Origin: Clusia tigrina
Lineage: Eukaryota; Arthropoda; Insecta; Diptera; Clusiidae
Length of the DNA: 64,000 bases
Direction of reading: 5' to 3'
NCBI GenBank assembly: GCA_920105625.2
Contig: OV050030.1
Location: 251,069,889 to 251,133,888 of the forward strand
Positions 53,193 through 62,162 of this stretch are shown here, one piece after another. Both the position numbers and the translations under genes were made by a program. The notes beneath the pieces are model-generated. The model was not told where the DNA came from. It did no database searches and worked only from the letters and a program-made list of their open reading frames with translations. Position 1 is the stretch's first letter; every line of letters starts with the position of its first letter.

Positions 53193-53771
53193 ATGCTACC
53201 CTTGAGTCCCAAATCAAACACTGATAAAACTTCAAATGGCCCTAACTTCTATACGGTACGTCCTACACCTATCAAAGTTTGCAACATACAAATGCTTGCA
53301 ACTTTTTACTGGAACGTCATAAAACCTTGAAATTTTGTAACAATAAAGTACTCGAGCCTCTTGTCAATTTAAGCTATCGCTCAAAGCTATGCTACCCTTC
53401 AGTCCCAAATCAAACACTGATAGAACTTCAAATGGCCCTAACTTCTATACGGTACGTCCTACACCTATCAAAGTTTGAAACATACAAATGCTTGTAACTT
53501 TTTACTGGAGCATCATAAAACCTTGAAATTTTGTAACAATAAAGTACTCGAGCCTCTTGTCAATTTAAGCTATCGCTCAAAGCTATGCTACCCTTGAGTC
53601 CCAAATCAAACACTGATAAAACTTCAAATGGCCCTAACTTCTATACGGTACGTACTCCACCTATCAAAGTTTGCAACATCCAAATGCTTGTAACTTTTTA
53701 CTGGAGCGTCATAAAACCTAGAAATTTTGTAACAATAAAGTACTCGAGCCTCTTGTCAATTTAAGTTATCG

Positions 53772-53794
53772 CTCAAAGCTATGCTACCCTTGAG
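53772..53794. other. Short dyad symmetry at the monomer junction
   Basis: The arms CTCAA and TTGAG form a 5-bp inverted repeat around an inner AGC-TAT-GCT dyad. Together they span 23 bp across the junction of consecutive monomers. The symmetry is imperfect, and in copies reading GATCAAAG it loses one pair. Short dyads are known from several centromere satellites. No protein-binding role is shown here. Confidence 0.5.
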
Positions 53795-53820
53795 TCCCAA
53801 ATCAAACACTGATAAAACTT

Positions 53821-53876
53821 CAAATGGCCCTAACTTCTATACGGTACGTCCTACACCTATCAAAGTTTGCAACATA
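53821..53876 (+). repeat. Sub-repeat alpha inside the monomer (56 bp)
   Basis: This block starts CAAATGGCCCTAACTT and ends TTTGCAACATA. It aligns without gaps to the adjacent sub-repeat beta at 35 of 56 positions by hand count. The conserved parts are CAAATG, TAACTT, GG, CGTC, AAA and TTTG-AACA. The 196-bp monomer therefore contains an old internal tandem duplication. Confidence 0.8.
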
Positions 53877-53933
53877 CAAATGCTTGTAACTTTTTACTGG
53901 AGCGTCATAAAACCTTGAAATTTTGTAACAATA
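53877..53933 (+). repeat. Sub-repeat beta inside the monomer (57 bp)
   Basis: This block starts CAAATGCTTGTAACTT and ends TTTTGTAACAATA, directly abutting alpha. The recurrent 4-bp insertions of the 200-bp monomers fall at the alpha/beta junction. The recurrent 10-bp deletion of the 186-bp monomers falls inside alpha. Confidence 0.8.
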
Positions 53934-53938
53934 AAGTA

Positions 53939-53944
53939 CTCGAG
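53939..53944. other. Conserved CTCGAG (XhoI) box, one per monomer
   Basis: The palindrome CTCGAG occurs at this place in most monomers. Lineage-specific changes are seen, such as CTCGGG (7933 and 11274 regions), CTCGAA (4611, 12061), CTCTAG (4019, 7144) and CTAGAG (39600). The related hexamer CTTGAG lies 46 bp further on in the next monomer. Whether the box has a function or only reflects shared descent cannot be told from sequence. Confidence 0.85.
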
Positions 53945-54172
53945 CCTCTTGTCAATTTAAGCTATCGCTCAAAGCTATGCTACCCTTGAGTCCCAAATCA
54001 AACACTCATAAAACTTCAAATGGCCCTAACTTCTATACGGTACGTCCTACACCTATCAAAGTTTGCAACATACAAATGCTTGTAACTTTTTAGTGGAGCG
54101 TCATAAAACCTTGAAATTTTGTAATAATAAAGTACTCGAGCCTCATGTCAGTTTAAGTTATCGCTCAAAGCT

Positions 54173-56683
54173 ATGCTACCCTTGAGTCCCAAATCAAACA
54201 CTGATAAAACTTCAAATGGCCCTAGCTTCTATACGGTACGTCCTACACCTATCAAAGTTTGCAACATACAAATGCTTGTAACTTTTTACTGGAGTGCCAA
54301 AAAACCTTGAAATTTTGTAACAATAAAGTACTCGAGCCTCTTGTCAATTTAAGCTTTCGCTCAAAGCTATGGTACCCTTGAGTCCCAAATCAAACACTGA
54401 TAAAACTTCAAATGGCCCTAACTTCTATACGGTACGTCATACACTTATCAAAGTTTGCAACATACAAATGCTTGTAACTTTTTACTGGAGCGTCATAAAA
54501 CCTTGAAATTTTGTAACAATAAAGTACTCGAGCCTCTTGTCAATTTAAGCTATCGCTCAAAGCTATGCTACACTTGAGTCCCAAATCAAACACTGATAAA
54601 ACTTCAAACGGCCCTAACTTCTATACGGTACGTCCTACATCTATCAAAGTTTGCAACATACAAATGCTTGTAACTTTTTACTGGAGCGTCATAAAACCTT
54701 GAGATTTTGTAACAATAAAGTACTCGAGCCTCTTGTCAATTTAAGTTATCGCTCAATGCTATACTACCCTTGAGTCTCAAATCAAACACTGATAAAACTT
54801 CAAATTGCCCAAACTTCTATACGGTACTTAATACACCTATCAAAGTTTGCAACATACAAATGCTTCTAACTTTTTACTGGAGCGTCATAAAACCTTGAAA
54901 TTTTGTAACAATATAGTACTCGGGCCTCTTGTCAATTTAAGGTATCGCTCAAAACTATGCTACCCTTGAGTCCCAAATCAAACACTGATAAAAACTCAAA
55001 TGGCCCTGACTTCTATACGGCACGTCCTACACCTATCAAAGTTTGCAACATACAAATGCTTGTAACTTTTACTGGAGCGTCATAAAACCTTGAAATTTTG
55101 TAACAATAAAGTACTCGAGCATTTTGTCAATTTAAGCTATCGCTCAAAGCTATGCTACCCTTGAATCCCAAATCAAACACTGATAAAACTTCAAATGGCC
55201 CTAACTTCTATACGGTACGTTCTACACCTATCAAAGTTTGCAACATACAAATGCTTGTAACTTTTTACTGGAGCGTCATAAAACCTTGATATTTTGTAAC
55301 AATAAACAACTCGAGCCTCTTGTCAATTTAAGCTATGGCTAAAACCTATGCTACCCTTGAGTCCCAAATCAAACACTGATAAAACTTCAAATGGCCATAA
55401 CTTCTATACGGTACGTCCTACACCTATCAAAGTTTGTAACATACAAATGCTTGTAACTTTTTACTGGAGCGTCATAAAACCTTGAAATTTTGTAACAATA
55501 AAGTACTCGAGCCTCTTGTCAATTTAAGCTATCGCTCAAAGCTATGCTAACCTTGAGTCCGAAATCAAACACTGATAAAACTTCAAATGGCCCTAACTTC
55601 TATACGGTACGTACTACACCTATCAAAGTTTGCAAAATTCAAATGCTTGTAACTTTTTACTGGAGCGTCATAAAACCTAGCAATTTTGTAACAATAAAGT
55701 ACTCGAGCCTCTTGTCAATTTAAGTTATCGCTCAAAGCTATGCTACCCTTGAGTCCCAAATCAAACACTGATAAAACTTTAAATGGCCCTAACTTCTATA
55801 CGGTACGTCCTACACCTATCAAAGTTTGCAACATACAAATGCTTGTAGCTTTTTACTGGAGTGTCATAAAACCTTGAAATTTTGTAACAATAAAGTACTC
55901 GAGCCTCTTGTCAATTTAAGCTATCCACTAATAAAACTTCAAATGTCCCTAACTTCTATACGGTATGTCCTACACCTATCAAAGTTTGCAACATACAAAT
56001 GCTTGCAACTTTTTACTGGAGCGTCATAAAACCTTGAAATTTTGTAAGAATAAAGTACTCGAGCCTCTTGTCAATTTAAGCTATCGCTCAAAGCTATGCT
56101 ACCCTTGAGTCCCAAATCAAACACTCATAAAACTTCAAATGGCCCTAACTTCTATACGGTACGTCCTACACCTATCAAAGTTTGCAACATACAAATGCTT
56201 GTAACTTTTTAGTGGAGCGTCATAAAACCTTGAAATTTTGTAATAATAAAGTACTCGAGCCTCATGTCAGTTTAAGTTATCGCTCAAAGCTATGCTACCC
56301 TTGAGTCCCAAATCAAACACTGATAAAACTTCAAATGGCCCTAACTTCTATACGGTACGTCCTACACCTATCAAAGTTTGCAACATACAAATGCTTGTAA
56401 CTTTTTACTGGAGCGTCATAAAACCTTGAAATTTTGTAACAATAAAGTACTCGAGCCTCTTGTCAATTTAAGCTATCGCTCAAAGCTATGCTACCCTTGA
56501 GTCCCAAATCAAACACTGATAAAACTTCAAATGGCCCTAACTTCTATACGGTACGTCCTACACCTATCAAAGTTTGCAACATACAAATGCTTGTAACTTT
56601 TTAGTGGAGCGTCATAAAACCTTGAAATTTTGTAATAATAAAGTACTCGAGCCTCATGTCAGTTTAAGTTATCGCTCAAAGCT
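54173..56683 (+). repeat. 2,511-bp thirteen-monomer HOR, copy 1
   Basis: Anchors recur at +2,511 bp (54173/56684, 54369/56880, 55544/58055). Marks are CCTAGCTTC, GGAGTGCCAAAAAACC, GCTATGGTACCC, CAATGCTATACTACC, AATACACC, GCTATGGCTAAAACC and GCTAACCTTGAGTCC. It contains the 36-bp deletion at 55925. Monomers 56096 and 56488 are near-duplicates 392 bp apart. Confidence 0.87.
55740..56095 (+). repeat. Two monomers joined by a 36-bp deletion
   Basis: At 55921-55937 the sequence reads CTATCCACTAATAAAAC. The intact counterpart at about 58432 has CTATCGCTCAGAG, the anchor, CTTGAG and CCCAAATCAAA in between. The loss removes the ATGCTACCC anchor and the CTTGAG box, giving a 356-bp double interval. 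One C is shared at the junction. Confidence 0.9.
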
Positions 56684-58640
56684 ATGCTACCCTTGAGTCC
56701 CAAATCAAACACTGATAAAACTTCAAATGGCCCTAGCTTCTATACGGTACGTCCTACACCTATCAAAGTTTGCAACATACAAATGCTTGTAACTTTTTAC
56801 TGGAGTGCCAAAAAACCTTGAAATTTTGTAACAATAAAGTACTCGAGCCTCTTGTCAATTTAAGCTTTCGCTCAAAGCTATGGTACCCTTGAGTCCCAAA
56901 TCAAACACTGATAAAACTTCAAATGGCCCTAACTTCTATACGGTACGTCATACACTTATCAAAGTTTGCAACATACAAATGCTCGTAACTTTTTACTGGA
57001 GCGTCATAAAACCTTGAAATTTTGTAACAATAAAGTACTCGAGCCTCTTGTCAATTTAAGCTATCGCTCAAAGCTATGCTACACTTGAGTCCCAAATCAA
57101 ACACTGATAAAACTTCAAACGGCCCTAACTTCTATACGGTACGTCCTACATCTATCAAAGTTTGCAACATACAAATGCTTGTAACTTTTTACTGGAGCGT
57201 CATAAAACCTTGAGATTTTGTAACAATAAAGTACTCGAGCCTCTTGTCAATTTAAGTTATCGCTCAATGCTATACTACCCTTGAGTCTCAAATCAAACAC
57301 TGATAAAACTTCAAATTGCCCAAACTTCTATACGGTACTTAATACACCTATCAAAGTTTGCAACATACAAATGCTTCTAACTTTTTACTGGAGCGTCATA
57401 AAACCTTGAAATTTTGTAACAATATAGTACTCGGGCCTCTTGTCAATTTAAGGTATCGCTCAAAACTATGCTACCCTTGAGTCCCAAATCAAACACTGAT
57501 AAAAACTCAAATGGCCCTGACTTCTATACGGCACGTCCTACACCTATCAAAGTTTGCAACATACAAATGCTTGTAATTTTTACTGGAGCGTCATAAAACC
57601 TTGAAATTTTGTAACAATAAAGTACTCGAGCATTTTGTCAATTTAAGCTATCGCTCAAAGCTATGCTACCCTTGAATCCCAAATCAAACACTGATAAAAC
57701 TTCAAATGGCCCTAACTTCTATACGGTACGTTCTACACCTATCAAAGTTTGCAACATACAAATGCTTGTAACTTTTTACTGGAGCGTCATAAAACCTTGA
57801 TATTTTGTAACAATAAACAACTCGAGCCTCTTGTCAATTTAAGCTATGGCTAAAACCTATGCTACCCTTGAGTCCCAAATCAAACACTGATAAAACTTCA
57901 AATGGCCATAACTTCTATACGGTACGTCCTACACCTATCAAAGTTTGTAACATACAAATGCTTGTAACTTTTTACTGGAGCGTCATAAAACCTTGAAATT
58001 TTGTAACAATAAAGTACTCGAGCCTCTTGTCAATTTAAGCTATCGCTCAAAGCTATGCTAACCTTGAGTCCGAAATCAAACACTGATAAAACTTCAAATG
58101 GCCCTAACTTCTATACGGTACGTACTACACCTATCAAAGTTTGCAAAATTCAAATGCTTGTAACTTTTTACTGGAGCGTCATAAAACCTAGCAATTTTGT
58201 AACAGTAGTACTCGAGCCTCTTGTCAATTTAAGTTATCGCTCAAAGCTATGCTACCCTTGAGTCCCAAATCAAACACTGATAAAACTTTAAATGGCCCTA
58301 ACTTCTATACGGTACGTCCTACACCTATCAAAGTTTGCAACATACAAATGCTTGTAGCTTTTTACTGGAGTGTCATAAAACCTTGAAATTTTGTAACAAT
58401 AAAGTACTCGAGCCTCTTGTCAATTTAAGCTATCGCTCAGAGCTATGCTACCCTTGAGTCCCAAATCAAACACTAATAAAACTTCAAATGTCCCTAACTT
58501 CTATACGGTATGTCCTACACCTATCAAAGTTTGCAACATACAAATGCTTGCAACTTTTTACTGGAGCGTCATAAAACCTTGAAATTTTGTAAGAATAAAG
58601 TACTCGAGCCTCTTGTCAATTTAAGCTATCGCTCAAAGCT
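56684..58640 (+). repeat. 2,511-bp HOR, partial copy 2
   Basis: This copy is collinear with copy 1 for ten monomers and nearly identical. It differs by a 2-bp shorter stretch GTAACAGTAGTACTCG at 58199-58214 and by having the 36 bp that copy 1 lacks (monomer 58445 is intact). It ends where 58641 switches to the 46987 type (CTAACTGCTATACGG, CAAGTACTTG). Confidence 0.86.
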
Positions 58641-59815
58641 ATGCTACCCTTGAGTCCGAAATCAAACACTGATAAAACTTCAAATAGCCCTAACTGCTAT
58701 ACGGTACGTCCTACACCTATCAAAGTTTGCAACATACAAGTACTTGTAACTTTTTACTGGAGCGTCATAAAACCTTGAAATTTTGTAACAATAAAGTGCT
58801 CGAGCCTCTTGTCAATTTAAGCTATCGCTCAAAGCTAGGCTACCCTTGAGTCCCAAATCAAACACTCATATAACTTTAAATTGCCCTAACTTCTATACGG
58901 CACGTCCTACACCTATCAAAGTTTGCAACATACAAATGCTTGTAACTTTTTAGTGGAGCGTCATAAAACCTTGAAATTTTGTAACAATAAAGTACTCGAG
59001 CCTCATGTCAGTTTAAGTTATCGCTCAAAGCTATGCTACCCTTGAGTCCCAAATCAAACACTGATAAAACTTTAAATGGCCCTAACTTCTATACGGTACG
59101 TCCTACACCTATCAAAGTTTGCAACATACAAATGCTTGTAGCTTTTTACTGGAGTGTCATAAAACCTTGAAATTTTGTAACAATAAAGTACTCGAGCCTC
59201 TTGTCAATTTAAGCTATCGCTCAGAGCTATGCTACCCTTGAGTCCCAAATCAAACACTAATAAAACTTCAAATGGCCCTAACTTCTATACGGTATGTCCT
59301 ACACCTATCAAAGTTTGCAACATACAAATGCTTGCAACTTTTTACTGGAGCGTCATATAACCTTGAAATTTTGTAACAATAAAGTACTCGAGCCTCTTGT
59401 CAATTTAAGCTATCGCTCAAAGCTATGCTACCCTTGAGTCCCAAATCAAACACTGATAAAACTTCAAATGGCCCTAACTTCTATACGGTACGTCCTACAC
59501 CTATCAAAGTTTGCAACATACAAATGCTTGTAACTTTTTACTGGAGCGTCACAAAACCTTGAAATTTTGTAACAATACAGTACTCGAGCCTCTTGTCAAT
59601 TTAAGCTATCGCTCAAAGCTATGCTACCCTTGAGTCCCAAATCAAACACTGATAAAACTTCAAATGGCCCTAACTTCTATATGGTACGTCCTACACCTAT
59701 AAAAGTTTGCAACATACAAATGCTTGTAACTTTTACTGGAGCGTCATAAAACCTTGAAATTTTGTAACAATAAAATACTCGAGCCTCTTGTCAATTTAAG
59801 CTATCGCTCAAAGCT
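58641..59815 (+). repeat. Mosaic with a 784-bp duplication
   Basis: Monomers 59033 and 59229 repeat 58249 and 58445 at +784 bp (ACTTTAAATGG with TTGTAGCTTTTTACTGG, then GCTCAGAGC with CACTAATAAAAC and GGTATGTCC). Monomers 58641 and 58837 resemble 46987 and 47183, and 58837 has the same CTAGGCTACC start as 47183. Confidence 0.8.
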
Positions 59816-61380
59816 ATGCTACCCTTGAGTCCCAAATCAAACACTGATAAAATTTCAAATGGCCCTAAGTTCTATACGGTACGTCCTACACCTATCAAAG
59901 TTTGCAACATATAAATGCTTGTAACTTTTTACTGGAGTGTCATAAAACCTTGAAATTTTGTAACAATAAAGTACTCGAGCCTCTTGTGAATTTAAGCTAT
60001 CGCTCAAAGCTATGCTACCCTTGAGTCCCAAATCAAACACTGATAAAACTTCAAATGGCTCTAACTTCTATACGGTACGTCCTACACCTATCAAAGTATG
60101 CAACATACAAATGCTTGCAACTTTTTACTGGAGCGTCATAAAACCTTGAAATTTTTTAACAATAAATTACTCGAGCCTCTTGTCAATTTAAGCTATCGCT
60201 CAAAACTATGCTACCCTTGAGTCCCAAATCAAACACTGATAAAACTTCAAATGGCCCTAACTTCTATACGGTACGTCCTACAAATATCAAAGTATGCAAC
60301 ATACAACTGCTTGCAACTTTTTACTGGAGCGTCATAAAACCTTGAAATTTTGTAACAATAAAGTACTCGAGCCTCTTGTCAATTTAAGCTATCGCACAAA
60401 ACTATGCTACCCTTGAGTCCCAAATCAAACACTGATAAAAATTCAAATGGCCCTGACTTCTATACGGCACGTCCTACACCTATCAAAGTTTGCAACATAG
60501 AAATGCTTGTAACTTTAATGGAGCGTCATAAAACCTTGAAATTTTGTAACAATAAAGTACTCGAGCATTTTGTCAATTTAAGCTATCGCTCAAAGCTATG
60601 CTACCCTTGAGTCCCAAATCAAACACTGATAAAACTTCAAATGGCCCTAACTTCTATACGGTACGTTCTACACCTATCAAAGTTTGCAACATACAAATGC
60701 TTGTAACTTTTTACTGGAGCTTCATAAAACCTTGAAATTTTGTAACAATAAAGTGCTCGAGCCTCTTGTCAATTTAAGCTATCGCTCAAAGCTATGCTAC
60801 CCTTGAGTCCCAAATCAAACACTCATATAACTTTAAATTGCCCTAACTTCTATACGGCACGTCCTACACCTATCAAAGTTTACAACATACAAATGCTTGT
60901 AACTTTTTACTGGAGCGTCACAAAACCTTGAAATTTTGTAACAATAAAGTACTCGAGCCTCTTGTCAATTTAAACTATCGCTCAAAGCTATGCTACCCTT
61001 GAGTCCCAAATCAAACACTGATAAAACTTCAAATGGCCCTAACTTCTATATGGTACGTCCTACACCTATAAAAGTTTGCAACATACAAATGCCTTTAACT
61101 TTTACTGGAGCGTCATAAAACCTTGAAATTTTGTAACAATAAAATACTCGAGCCTCTTGTCAATTTAAGCTAGCGCTCAAAGTTATGCTACACTTGAGTC
61201 CCAAATCAAACACTCATAAAACTTCAAATGGCCCTTACTTCTATATGGTACGTCCTACACCTATCAAAGTTTGCAACATACAAATGCTTGTAACTTTTTA
61301 GTGGAGAGTCATAAAACCTTGAAATTTTGTAACAATAAAGTACTCGAGCCTCATGGCAGTTTAAGTTATCGCTCAAAGCT
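59816..61380 (+). repeat. 1,565-bp eight-monomer HOR, copy 1
   Basis: The monomers start at 59816, 60012, 60208, 60404 (194 bp), 60598, 60794, 60990 (195 bp) and 61185. Marks are GGCCCTAAGTTC, TTGTGAATTTAAGC, GGCTCTAAC, AATTTTTTAACAATAAATT, CAACTGCTTGC and GTAACTTTAATGGAGCG. Confidence 0.87.
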
Positions 61381-62162
61381 ATGCTACCCTTGAGTCCCAA
61401 ATCAAACACTGATAAAATTTCAAATGGCCCTAAGTTCTATACGGTACGTCCTACACCTATCAAAGTTTGCAACATATAAATGCTTGTAACTTTTTACTGG
61501 AGTGTCATAAAACCTTGAAATTTTGTAACAATAAAGTACTCGAGCCTCTTGTGAATTTAAGCTATCGCTCAAAGCTATGCTACCCTTGAGTCCCAAATCA
61601 AACACTGATAAAACTTCAAATGGCTCTAACTTCTATACGGTACGTCCTACACCTATCCAAGTATGCAACATACAAATGCTTGCAACTTTTTACTGGAGCG
61701 TCATAAAACCTTGAAATTTTTTAACAATAAATTACTCGAGCCTCTTGTCAATTTAAGCTATCGCTCAAAACTATGCTACCCTTGAGTCCCAAATCAAACA
61801 CTGATAAAACTTCAAATGGCCCTAACTTCTATACGGTACGTCCTACAAATATCAAAGTATGCAACATACAACTGCTTGCAACTTTTTACTGGAGCGTCAT
61901 AAAACCTTGAAATTTTGTAACAATAAAGTACTCGAGCCTCTTGTCAATTGAAGCTATCGCACAAAACTATGCTACCCTTGAGTCACAAATCAAACACTGA
62001 TAAAAATTCAAATGGCCCTGACTTCTATACGGCACGTCCTACACCTATCAAAGTTTGCAACATAGAAATGCTTGTAACTTTAATGGAGCGTCATAAAACC
62101 TTGAAATTTTGTAACAATAAAGTACTCGAGCATTTTGTCAATTTAAGCTATCGCTCAAAGCT
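61381..62162 (+). repeat. 1,565-bp HOR, partial copy 2
   Basis: Monomers 61381, 61577, 61773 and 61969 match 59816, 60012, 60208 and 60404 at +1,565 bp, including the rare 194-bp GTAACTTTAATGGAGCG form. After 62162 the sequence switches to the 52014 type (GCCCTTACTTC, GGACAGTC, CATGTCAG). Confidence 0.88.

Larger units (their letters stand above)
53781..53976 (+). repeat. Representative canonical 196-bp monomer
   Basis: This copy reads as the consensus of the array. Its landmarks, counted from the ATG, are ATGCTACCC at 1-9, CTTGAG at 9-14, sub-repeat alpha at 41-96, sub-repeat beta at 97-153, and CTCGAG (an XhoI site) at 159-164. It ends with a TTAAGCTATCGCTCAAAG tail that runs into the next anchor. 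It has no frame open end to end: the frame of the ATG stops at the TGA in ACCTTGAAA after 43 codons, and 196 is not a multiple of three, so each monomer shifts the frame of the next. Confidence 0.95.
53193..54172 (+). repeat. Start of a third 3,852-bp type copy, undeleted
   Basis: Monomers 53193, 53389 and 53585 match 49141, 49337 and 49533 (offset 4,052 bp; GGAACGTC, CTTCAGTCCC, GTACTCCACC). Monomer 53781 is full length and canonical. Monomer 53977 (TTTTTAGTGG, GTAATAATAAAG, CATGTCAG) begins the next HOR family. Confidence 0.8.

Noticed and set aside
53827..53833. CCCTAAC as a telomere-type repeat
   Set aside because: It occurs once per 196-bp monomer inside GGCCCTAACTTC and never in tandem, so it is a chance hexamer and not telomeric sequence.
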